From assembly GCA_004210715.1 (NCBI GenBank), contig SEDB01000052.1:1-35793 (forward strand): a DNA stretch of 35,793 nt. The letters are read 5' to 3'. Shown here in pieces: positions 27,639 to 35,793 of the stretch (the first letter of the stretch is position 1; the number at the start of each line of letters is the position of its first letter). The position numbers and the translations under genes are program-made. Below the pieces are notes generated by a model. That model was not told where the DNA came from and did not search any database. It worked only from the letters and a program-made list of their open reading frames with translations. This stretch comes from Pedobacter sp. (lineage in GTDB: Bacteria > Bacteroidota > Bacteroidia > Sphingobacteriales > Sphingobacteriaceae).

Positions 27639-28253
27639 TTATTTAAAATCAGCTATTTGAATCATTTCTTTGCAGAAATCATATTCCTGGATTTGGTTAG
27701 AACCAATTACAGTTAATCTATCTTTAGTAAATTTTTCGATGAGTTCCTTGTACCAATTAATTCCCTGAACGTCTAAATTACTGGTGGGTTCATCTAAAAA
27801 TAATATTGGTGAGTCAGAACAGCATGCCAAAGCAAGTTTGGTTCTTTGTTTCATTCCCGATGAAAAGTACTTGATTTCCTTGTTTGCCGATTTTTCCAAA
27901 CCCAATATAGAAACTAATGAATTTGCATCAACCCCATCGGCAAAGTTTTTGAACTTAAAATGGAAATTAATAATCTCTTTTAAGGTAAATGTTTCTACCA
28001 GTTCCAAATATGGCGCAGCAAGGCTGATGTGTTTATAAATATCTTCAACAGGAATGTCTTGTGTGTCAGAAAAAGAAATTTGCCCTTCCGATGGTGTTAG
28101 GCTACCGGTTAGAACACTCAATAAGGTCGATTTTCCTGAGCCATTTGGTCCTAAAATAGCGTAACTGTTGCCGGAAATGAACTCGGTGCTTAGATTTCTA
28201 AAGATCCATTCCTTGTTAAATCTTCTGCCAATGTTGTTTAAAGCTATCTTCAT
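27639..28253 (-). CDS. ABC transporter ATP-binding protein
   Basis: Walker A 'LGPNGSGKSTLL', signature 'YFSSGMKQR', Walker B 'ILFLDEPTSNLD'. Confidence 0.93.
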   Translation of the reverse strand: MKIALNNIGRRFNKEWIFRNLSTEFISGNSYAILGPNGSGKSTLLSVLTGSLTPSEGQISFSDTQDIPVEDIYKHISLAAPYLELVETFTLKEIINFHFKFKNFADGVDANSLVSILGLEKSANKEIKYFSSGMKQRTKLALACCSDSPILFLDEPTSNLDVQGINWYKELIEKFTKDRLTVIGSNQIQEYDFCKEMIQIADFK

Positions 28254-28284
28254 TCTTTAAGTGTCGAGAATTTAGTATCATATA

Positions 28285-28749
28285 TTAAGCTCTGCTAAGC
28301 AATTTAGCCATGCAAACACTATTGTCGACACCAATATACTGGCCGTAGTTTGGCGTGATGTGATAACCAACCTTTTGGTATAAGGCAATTGCCTCAGGTT
28401 GCTTTTTGCCGGTTTCCAAAACGCATTTAGTAAAGCTAAGTTCTGCAGCCCATTGCTCTAGTTCCGTTAAAATCTTAACTGCTATGCCTTGCTTTCTATA
28501 ATCGGGATGAACAAACATCCTTTTAATTTCTGCTGCAGTTTCTCTGAATGGTTTTATCGCCCCACAAGCTACAGGGGTTTCATCTTGGTAAGCAACCACA
28601 GCTTCTTTAATTGTATCAACTTTGTTAAACTGATCATAAAAAGCATGTTCGTCTCCATCTCTAATCGCTAAATCCTGATCTAGTAAAACAACCAATTGTC
28701 TAAAATCAGGATGATCTGAATTGGTTCTGATTAGCGTTAAATCACTCAT
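28285..28749 (-). CDS. GNAT family N-acetyltransferase
   Basis: '[27 protein letters not shown]' GNAT core. Confidence 0.9.
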   Translation of the reverse strand: MSDLTLIRTNSDHPDFRQLVVLLDQDLAIRDGDEHAFYDQFNKVDTIKEAVVAYQDETPVACGAIKPFRETAAEIKRMFVHPDYRKQGIAVKILTELEQWAAELSFTKCVLETGKKQPEAIALYQKVGYHITPNYGQYIGVDNSVCMAKLLSRA

Positions 28750-29348
28750 AAATATATTGCTTTAAGCTTTAGCTTTTCTGCTTTAGGCTTAACTAGTGGC
28801 TCACGTGCAGCTTTAACGTATGGTGGTACATCTTTACGAACCAATGATCCACCGGTTACAAAAGCGTAAGAACCAACTTTTACAAATTGGTGAATAGCGA
28901 CTAAACCAGCTAAAACCACATTGTTACCAATGGTAATGTGGCCAGCCAAGGTAGTGCTGTTTGAGAAAATGCAATTATTACCTACTTCACAATCGTGAGC
29001 AATGTGTGAGTAAGCCTGGATTAGGCAGTTGCTGCCAATTGTTGTTTTCCATTTATCTTTAGTGCCACGATTAATGGTTACACACTCACGAATGGTAGTA
29101 TTGTCGCCAATTTCAGCCGTGGTAACTTCGCCTGCAAATTTTAAATCCTGTGGTTCGCCGGAAATTACTGCTCCAGGAAAAATGCGGCAGTTTTTACCAA
29201 TACGTGCACCATCCATAATGGTTACGTTCGATCCAATCCAGGTTCCCTCGCCAATTACAACATCTTTATGTATTACTACAAAAGGTTCAATCACTACGTT
29301 TTCGGCAATTTTTGCCTGTGGGTGTATGTATGCTAAAGGTTGTATCAT
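28746..29348 (-). CDS. lpxA: UDP-N-acetylglucosamine acyltransferase LpxA, C-terminal domain missing (200 aa)
   Basis: Left-handed beta-helix hexapeptides and '[20 protein letters not shown]', then non-homologous '[15 protein letters not shown]' instead of the C-terminal helices. Confidence 0.85.
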   Translation of the reverse strand: MIQPLAYIHPQAKIAENVVIEPFVVIHKDVVIGEGTWIGSNVTIMDGARIGKNCRIFPGAVISGEPQDLKFAGEVTTAEIGDNTTIRECVTINRGTKDKWKTTIGSNCLIQAYSHIAHDCEVGNNCIFSNSTTLAGHITIGNNVVLAGLVAIHQFVKVGSYAFVTGGSLVRKDVPPYVKAAREPLVKPKAEKLKLKAIYL

Positions 29349-30486
29349 TATTGGGCAGGTTCTGGTTGTTTAACTTTTGAAATTTGAGCCATCATTTCGG
29401 CTTCGACAACGATTTTATCGCCAACCATACCTACACCTTTCATTTGAGCAATACCTCTTCTGATGGGTTCTAGTAAGTCGCAGCACGGTGAGGCAAAATT
29501 TCCATAATTTGAACAACGTCATATAATGGCTTAGCGCTTGGATCGTACACTTTTTGGATTTTTTTATTTTTCTCTTTTTTAATCGCAGCCTTAATTTTTT
29601 TAGCAAAGGCTACATTTGCCGCATGTCCAGGACGAGCAGCCATGATATGGCCTTTTAAGTGCATACCTACCAAGGCCAAATCGCCAATCATATCTAACAA
29701 TTTATGGCGGGCAGGCTCGTTTTGATAGCGTAACTCCATGTTGTTCAAAATTCCCTGAGGAGCTACATCAATATCAGCACGGTTAAATAATTTAGCTAAG
29801 TGACTTAATTCGTCTTTTGTAACCTCTTTATCAACGATAACAATGGCGTTATTTAAATCGCCGCCTTTAATTAAGTTGTGAGAAAGTTGATACTCTAATT
29901 CGTGAAGGAAACAAAAAGTACGGCACGAAGCAATTTCTTTTTTGAACTCTGCAATGGTGTTAATACCTGCATGTTGGCTGCCTAAAACCGGAGAGTTATA
30001 ATCAATCATACAGGTAAAGCGGTAGTCATCTAAAGGCATTGCCACAATTTCTACTTTTCTATCTTCTTCTGTATAAGTGATGTTATGGGGAATGGTAAAG
30101 TATTCGCGATCAGCGTTTTGCTCGATTGCTCCTGCTTCTTCCAATAAATCAATAAATTGAATCGAACTACCATCCATAATTGGCGTTTCCGGACCATCAA
30201 GTTTTATTAAAACATTATCTAAGTCCATGCCAATTAACGATGCCATTACATGTTCAACAGTACTTACGCTTGCACCATTTTGTGTAATGGTAGTTCCACG
30301 AGAAGTATCAGTCACATTATCTGCATCCGCATCAACAATAGGCTGTCCTTCTAAATCAATACGCTGAAATTTGAAGCCATGATTTTCAGGCGCAGGGCAA
30401 AATGTAAGGGTAACATTAGCACCGGTGTGTAAACCCACTCCCGAGGCTGATATTTCTTTTTTAATCGTCTTTTGTCTAACGTTCAT
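29348..30486 (-). pseudogene. Bifunctional LpxC/FabZ fusion; LpxC half intact, FabZ half with internal deletion and frameshift near 29484
   Basis: LpxC ORF 30486-29470 ends 'QIMEILPHRAATY*'; another frame resumes '[44 protein letters not shown]', the normal FabZ C-terminus. Confidence 0.85.
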
Positions 30487-31552
30487 TGTGTATTGTGTTC
30501 TTTTCCAATTCGGCGGTTAACCTTTTCAGTTCTTCTTCTAGAGTGTTTATTCTTTTTTCAACTTCTGGTAAATGCTTAAAAATTACCGAGGCCCGCATCC
30601 AGTTGCGCAAAGGTTGTGCTGGGCTGCCATGCCATTGTTTATTTTCTTCAGTAATGTTAAAGTTTATGCCAGCCTGAGCGCCAATTTGAGTGCCTTTAGC
30701 TAAAGTTAAATGACCTGCAATACCAACTTGCCCACCAACAACGCTGTTCGGGCCAATTTTTGTACTGCCAGAAATACCCGATTGAGCAGCTAAAACAGTG
30801 TTTTCGCCAATCTCAACATTATGTGCAATTTGAATCAAATTATCAATTTTTGCGCCTTTTTTCACAATTGTAGATCCCATCGTTGCACGATCTACAGTGG
30901 TATTGGCGCCAATTTCTACATCATCTTCAATGATTACATTTCCAATTTGAGGGATTTTGTTGTATGTACCATCTTTTTGCGGGGCAAAACCGAAACCATC
31001 ACTTCCAATTACCGTATTTGAATGGATGATTACTCTATCTCCGATGACCGAATTGTGATAGATTTTTACGCCTGGAAAAAATGTACTGTGCTCACCAATC
31101 TTAGCGTTAGCACCTACAAATGTTTGTGCATTTAGTTTACAACCATCGCCAATAACTACGTTTTCAGCAACGTAGGCAAAGGCATCAATGAAAACATTTT
31201 TACCAATTTTAGCGCTTGGATGTACAAAAGCAAGTTTATCTATTCCCGATTGAGCAGCCTGAGCATTTACAGCTTCGTTGTATTTATCCAACAGAATAGT
31301 AAAAGAACTATAGGGGTTATCAACACGGATTAATGTGCTGGTGTAAGGTTGTGTTGGTGCGAAATCTTTTGAAACGATAACAACCGAAGCCTGAGTACTA
31401 TACAAAAAGTTTTCATACTTAGGATTTGAAAGAAAAGACAATGAGCCTTCTTTACCATCTTCTATTTTAGAAAGTTCGGTTACGGCTACATCAGGGTTAC
31501 CATCAATGGAACCGTTTAAAAACTCGCTTATCTGCTTTGCAGTAAATTGCAT
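30476..31552 (-). CDS. lpxD: UDP-3-O-acylglucosamine N-acyltransferase
   Basis: Hexapeptide repeats with 'IGSDGFGFAPQKDGTYNKIPQIGNVIIEDDVEIGANTTVDRATMGSTIV'. Confidence 0.96.
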   Translation of the reverse strand: MQFTAKQISEFLNGSIDGNPDVAVTELSKIEDGKEGSLSFLSNPKYENFLYSTQASVVIVSKDFAPTQPYTSTLIRVDNPYSSFTILLDKYNEAVNAQAAQSGIDKLAFVHPSAKIGKNVFIDAFAYVAENVVIGDGCKLNAQTFVGANAKIGEHSTFFPGVKIYHNSVIGDRVIIHSNTVIGSDGFGFAPQKDGTYNKIPQIGNVIIEDDVEIGANTTVDRATMGSTIVKKGAKIDNLIQIAHNVEIGENTVLAAQSGISGSTKIGPNSVVGGQVGIAGHLTLAKGTQIGAQAGINFNITEENKQWHGSPAQPLRNWMRASVIFKHLPEVEKRINTLEEELKRLTAELEKNTIHNER

Positions 31553-31556
31553 CGTA

Positions 31557-31586
31557 CAAAGGTATATGTTAAATTGATATGAACAA
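31557..31586 (-). promoter_or_regulatory. lpxD promoter TTTG-N19-TACCTTTG immediately before the ATG
   Basis: TACCTTTG (31564-31557) lies 4 nt upstream of the start codon at 31552. Confidence 0.7.
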
Positions 31587-31674
31587 AAAAACCTGTAAAG
31601 GTTAAACCGTGTATATTTTACACAATAGTAAGACTTAAAACGGCAGTAAAAGTTAAATATTTTGTTAATTAATC

Positions 31675-32898
31675 TTAAATCCCCCTTGGATAACAGAGAA
31701 TGTATTTCTCAACTGTTTTCTGCAGCGATTCCAAATTGGATAAATCTGAAGCTTTTGCAATATCAACAATATCGTTGTTTTTCATCAAAATCTTAATATT
31801 TCCTACACCAGCATTATAGGCCCTGTTTTGTATAGCATCCGTAAACACAAAATATCGGGCTTCTTCTGGCTTTATACCCAGCAAATTTACTGTGGCGTCT
31901 TTTAAAAACGCAACGCGATCCAGGGGTGCCATTTCGTTGCCCATCTCAACCTTGTACAGGTTTCTTGAGGTAAGCATTTTGCAAAGTGTAGCTAATATTT
32001 TATCAGGATGTTTTACCCAAACTTTAACTGCTGCATAAATGTCCTGATCATCCAAATTTGTAAAATGCTCCAGGTTTTCATGATTGGAAAAGAAATTTTC
32101 TTCACTAATATCATTTTCAAAAAAATATTTTAGCGATGGTGCTGCAAACAAATCTTCGCCTGCGGCAGATAATTCCTTTGCTCTTTCCAGCAATTTAACT
32201 AAAATCATCTCGCCAGCAATTACTGTTTTGTGCAAATAAACCTGCCAGTACATTAAACGACGGGCAATCAGGAATTTTTCGATGGAATAAATTCCTTTTT
32301 CTTCGATGACCAAATCATCATCAAAAACGTTAAACATTTTAATAATCCGATCAAAACTGATTACGCCTTCGCTTACGCCAGTAAAAAAGCTATCCCGATT
32401 CAGGTAATCCATTCTATCCAAATCCAGCTGACCAGATATTAATTGATGCAGAAATCTTTTCGGGTAAGTGCCATTGAACACTTCAATTGCATGGGTTAAT
32501 TTCCCGTCGAAATGTTCATTCAAATCATGCATCAGCTTTGCTGAAATATCCTCGTGTTTAATTCCGGTTACCAACGAGTGCTCTAACGCATGAGAAAATG
32601 GGCCGTGGCCAATATCGTGCAGTAAAATAGCCAGTGTGGCAGCTTCTTCCTCTCCATCGGTAATGGTGTGTCCCTTGCTTCGTAAAACTTCAATTGCCAA
32701 ACTCATTAAATGCATGGCGCCTAAAGCATGATGAAATCGGGTATGTAATGCTCCGGGATATACGAGATGTGTCATCCCAAGCTGCTTAATATAGCGTAGA
32801 CGTTGGAAATACGGATGAGAAATTACATCGTAAACCAATTCTGATGGGAGACTAATGAATCCGTAAACCGGATCGTTTATTATTTTCTTTTTATTCAA
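31675..32898 (-). CDS. HD domain-containing protein (dNTP triphosphohydrolase-like)
   Basis: 'HTRFHHALGAMHL', 'ILLHDIGHGPFSHALEHSL' HD motif; 407 aa. Confidence 0.92.
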   Translation of the reverse strand: MNKKKIINDPVYGFISLPSELVYDVISHPYFQRLRYIKQLGMTHLVYPGALHTRFHHALGAMHLMSLAIEVLRSKGHTITDGEEEAATLAILLHDIGHGPFSHALEHSLVTGIKHEDISAKLMHDLNEHFDGKLTHAIEVFNGTYPKRFLHQLISGQLDLDRMDYLNRDSFFTGVSEGVISFDRIIKMFNVFDDDLVIEEKGIYSIEKFLIARRLMYWQVYLHKTVIAGEMILVKLLERAKELSAAGEDLFAAPSLKYFFENDISEENFFSNHENLEHFTNLDDQDIYAAVKVWVKHPDKILATLCKMLTSRNLYKVEMGNEMAPLDRVAFLKDATVNLLGIKPEEARYFVFTDAIQNRAYNAGVGNIKILMKNNDIVDIAKASDLSNLESLQKTVEKYILCYPRGI

Positions 32899-33009
32899 TC
32901 GTTAAAAATAGTTAAATAGATAGATACGGTACAAAAATTGCTATTTTTATTTATAGATTGATTTACCCGCCGAAATAAAAAGGCAATACATACCTATTTT
33001 TACAAAAAC

Positions 33010-34563
33010 ATGCAAGAAACTAAAATATTGTGGGCCGATGATGAAATCGACTTATTAAAACCTCATATATTATTACTGAATGATAAAGGCTATCATGTAA
33101 CCACATTTACCAATGGAAACGATGCACTTGAAGCATTTGGAAAATCGCATTTCGATCTTGTTTTTTTAGACGAAAATATGCCTGGAATGAGTGGAATTGA
33201 AACCCTTTCGGCCATTAAAAATTTAAATCCTGATGTTCCGGTGGTTTTGATTACCAAAAGCGAGGAAGAGAATTTAATGGAGGATGCGATTGGAAGTAAA
33301 ATTGATGATTATTTAATCAAGCCAGTAAATCCAAAACAGGTATTGCTTACCATCAAGAAATTTGTTGATAATAAGCGTTTGGTTAGTGAAAAAACATCAA
33401 TGGCTTACCAGCAGGATTTTCGTCGCCTTGGAATGACTTTAGGCGATAGACTAAATTATGAAGAGTGGATTGATGTTTACAAAAAAATTGTTTTCTGGGA
33501 GCTTGAATTAGAAAAGCTGGATGATCCGCAGATGCATGAAATTTTGACTATGCAAAAGCAGGAGGCCAATACTCAATTTACCAAATTCATTGAAGAAAAC
33601 TATTTGGATTGGATTAAAAACAAAGATAAAGCGCCATTACTTTCTAATGAATTATTGAAGAAAAAAGCTTTCCCGCATATTAATGATACCACACCGGTAT
33701 TTTTTATTTTAATTGATAATCTGCGTTACGATCAATGGAAAATCATTAACCCGTTAATTTCTGAATATTTCAGAATTGATGAGGAGGATATGTATACCAG
33801 TATTTTACCAACAGCTACACAATATGCCCGTAATGCTATATTTTCTGGTTTAATGCCTTTAGAAATGGAAAAACGTTTTCCTCAACTTTGGCAAAATGAT
33901 GATGATGAGGGTGGAAAAAATATGCATGAGGAAGCTTTTCTGGCTGATAATATCAAACGTAGTTTAAGAAAAGACTGTAAATTCAGCTACAATAAGATTT
34001 TAACTTTTGAGCAAGGAAAGGATTTAGTTGAACAAACGAACAATTTGCTTCAAAATGATTTCAACGCTATTGTTTTCAACTTTGTTGATATGTTAAGCCA
34101 CGCCCGTACAGATATGCAAATGATCCGTGAATTGGCAAATGATGATGCGGCTTATCGCTCATTAACCTTATCATGGTTTGAGCATTCGCCACTTTGGGAT
34201 TTATTGAAGAAAATTTCTCAAAAACAGGTTAAAGTAATTATTACTACCGATCACGGAACCATTCGCGTGAAAAAACCAGTTAAAGTAATTGGCGATAGAG
34301 CAACAAATACCAATTTGAGGTACAAACAGGGAAGGAACTTAAATTTTAATGCGAAAGAGGTGTTTTTAATAAAAAATCCTCATGATGCTTTGCTGCCTAA
34401 AATTAACATCAGCAGCAGTTACATTTTTGCCCGTGAGGATAGCTATTTCGTTTACCCGAATAACTACAATCAGTTTGTAAATTATTACAACGAAACGTTT
34501 CAGCATGGTGGAATTTCATTGGAAGAAATGATTATTCCGGTGGTAACGTATTCCCCGAGATAA
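33010..34563 (+). CDS. porX: PorX-like response regulator with PglZ/alkaline-phosphatase-like domain (type IX secretion regulation)
   Basis: Receiver domain 'ILWADDEIDLLKPHILLLNDKGYHVT...VFLDENMPGMSG', then 'FFILIDNLRYDQWKIINPL' and 'VIITTDHGTIRVKKPVKVIGDR'. Confidence 0.92.
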   Translation: MQETKILWADDEIDLLKPHILLLNDKGYHVTTFTNGNDALEAFGKSHFDLVFLDENMPGMSGIETLSAIKNLNPDVPVVLITKSEEENLMEDAIGSKIDDYLIKPVNPKQVLLTIKKFVDNKRLVSEKTSMAYQQDFRRLGMTLGDRLNYEEWIDVYKKIVFWELELEKLDDPQMHEILTMQKQEANTQFTKFIEENYLDWIKNKDKAPLLSNELLKKKAFPHINDTTPVFFILIDNLRYDQWKIINPLISEYFRIDEEDMYTSILPTATQYARNAIFSGLMPLEMEKRFPQLWQNDDDEGGKNMHEEAFLADNIKRSLRKDCKFSYNKILTFEQGKDLVEQTNNLLQNDFNAIVFNFVDMLSHARTDMQMIRELANDDAAYRSLTLSWFEHSPLWDLLKKISQKQVKVIITTDHGTIRVKKPVKVIGDRATNTNLRYKQGRNLNFNAKEVFLIKNPHDALLPKINISSSYIFAREDSYFVYPNNYNQFVNYYNETFQHGGISLEEMIIPVVTYSPR

Positions 34564-34660
34564 TACTTATTTAGTCGAAATGACGATTAATAAAGAAAAT
34601 TAACTTTGAGATGCTGCCTTTGAAGAAAGGTAGACAATTTTGAAGCACTGAATAAGAACA

Positions 34661-34743
34661 ATCGTCATGCTGAACTTGTTTCAGGATCTTACTAATGCGA
34701 GCATGAAGCATACAGGATGCTGAAATAAGTTCAGCATGACGAT
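34661..34743. repeat. 83-bp palindromic intergenic element, best-preserved family member
   Basis: ATCGTCATGCTGAACTTGTTTCAG ... CTGAAATAAGTTCAGCATGACGAT: 24-bp terminal inverted repeats with one mismatch. Confidence 0.85.
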
Positions 34744-34749
34744 AACTTA

Positions 34750-34797
34750 AAAGGCAAAAGCAATGCAATTATGTATTACTTTTGCCTTTATTTTTTT
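34750..34797 (+). terminator. Terminator-like hairpin directly upstream of the tsaE ATG
   Basis: AAAGGCAAAAG-N18-CTTTTGCCTTT-ATTTTTTT; 11-bp perfect stem plus U-tract ending 3 nt before ATG at 34801. Confidence 0.7.
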
Positions 34798-34800
34798 ACA

Positions 34801-35217
34801 ATGGAATTAGCAGTAAACGATTTATCCGATTTACCTCAAGTTGCAAAACAGCTTTTAGCATTTGCTTCAAACGAAAAGATATTCATTTTTGAAGGCGATA
34901 TGGGCGCTGGAAAAACCACCTTTATAAAAACCTTTTGTAAGGTTTTAGGTGTAGAAGATGTAGTTTCCAGTCCAACTTATTCTATTGTGAATGAGTATGA
35001 AAGTCCAAACGGATCCATATTTCATTTTGATTTTTACCGCATAAAAGATATTCAGGAGGCTTATGATTTGGGCTATGAAGAGTATTTTTATGGGGGAGGT
35101 ACTTGTTTAATTGAGTGGCCGGAAAGAGTGGCCGAATTATTGCCTGATCACTTTGTGAAAGTGGAAATTGCAATCATAGATGAAAACCGAAGGGTATTCA
35201 GCCTGAGTAAGGTATAA
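34801..35217 (+). CDS. tsaE: tRNA threonylcarbamoyladenosine biosynthesis ATPase TsaE
   Basis: 'FEGDMGAGKTTFIKTFCKVLGVEDVVSSPTYSIVNEYE', 'FHFDFYRIKD', 'LIEWPERV'. Start at MELAVND, since the ORF-track start lies within the hairpin. Confidence 0.95.
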   Translation: MELAVNDLSDLPQVAKQLLAFASNEKIFIFEGDMGAGKTTFIKTFCKVLGVEDVVSSPTYSIVNEYESPNGSIFHFDFYRIKDIQEAYDLGYEEYFYGGGTCLIEWPERVAELLPDHFVKVEIAIIDENRRVFSLSKV

Positions 35218-35289
35218 CAATTAGTTTTCAATTAATTAACAGAATTTCCCTATCTTGAACAACCTAAAACTAACACATTTTTAAACATC

Positions 35290-35793
35290 ATGGCTACAGG
35301 ATTACGCGAAGGAATGGCCGAAAAAGGAGGTTTTCGATTCAGATATCCTGGTAAAGATTGCTCCGCCAATGCTGGAAGAAATAGAGTTGATGCATAAGGG
35401 GCAGACCTTGATTTCTTCACTTCAAACGGGTACGTTAAAGCAAGATTACCTGAAGGCACTGATGCAGAAAAAAATTAATGCTTTGTGCTTTGAAAACCTG
35501 CGTGACGAAGGGAATGTGTTAAGCGTGGTTAGGGCAATGAGCGAAATTGTAGGTTCTACATCGATTTTAATTGCGGCAGAATATTTAAGCAACGTTACCG
35601 GTGGAAAAGGTTTAATGTTAGGTGGATTCACCGGTGTACCACCTACGGAAATTGTGATTTTAGGGGCAGGAACAGTAGGAGAGTACGCCGCCAGAACCGC
35701 CTTAGCTTTGGGCGCTGAAGTTAAAGTTTTCGATAGTTCGATTTATCGCTTACGCCGATTACAAAATAACCTGGGCAGCCGTGTTTTTACTTC
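35290..35793 (+). pseudogene. ald: Alanine dehydrogenase, internal deletion plus frameshift near 35321; 3' end beyond window
   Basis: ATG frame MATGLREGMAE then breaks; the +1 frame gives KEVFDSDILVKIAPPMLEEIELMHKGQTLISSLQTG...LGAGTVGEYAARTALALGAEVKVFDSSIYRLRRLQNNLG. Confidence 0.85.

Noticed and set aside
33010-34563. PglZ-like domain suggesting a BREX defence system
   Set aside because: The receiver-plus-phosphatase architecture is PorX, a type IX secretion regulator; no other brx/pgl genes are present.

Overview
The window is chromosomal DNA from a Bacteroidota bacterium, most likely a Sphingobacteriaceae/Pedobacter-type organism (inference from protein style, TAnnTTTG promoters, a PorX homologue and a fused LpxC-FabZ). 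Recognisable content: a partial GH9-type N-terminal region; a TetR/TolC/EmrA/EmrB efflux operon; PEP carboxylase; a peroxiredoxin/thioredoxin operon; an S9 peptidase; an aldehyde dehydrogenase; a metal-related cluster (HMA-AraC, DUF3347, HMA protein, HYC_CC_PP); hutI-hutG; tandem EF-P genes; the lipid A block lpxD/lpxC-fabZ/lpxA; an HD hydrolase; porX; tsaE; and a broken alanine dehydrogenase. No convincing phage, CRISPR, toxin-antitoxin or classical defence locus is visible. The strongest anomaly is that about seven otherwise well-conserved genes (emrA, a DUF6952-like gene, an outer-membrane protein gene, the second efp, lpxA, the fabZ half of lpxC-fabZ, ald) each appear to have lost one internal block of roughly 40-90 codons, with clean homologous sequence on both sides. 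This is either a data/assembly artefact or an unusual pattern of short deletions, and read-level checking would decide. Other notable items: an orphan promoter-to-terminator unit (candidate ~165-nt sRNA), a two-copy REPIN-like element with covarying hairpins, a dispersed family of palindromic intergenic elements often bordered by GAACGGTCGTCAT, a 26-bp palindrome inside the TetR promoter, and a terminator-like hairpin abutting tsaE. Protein family calls are by eye; no searches were run.
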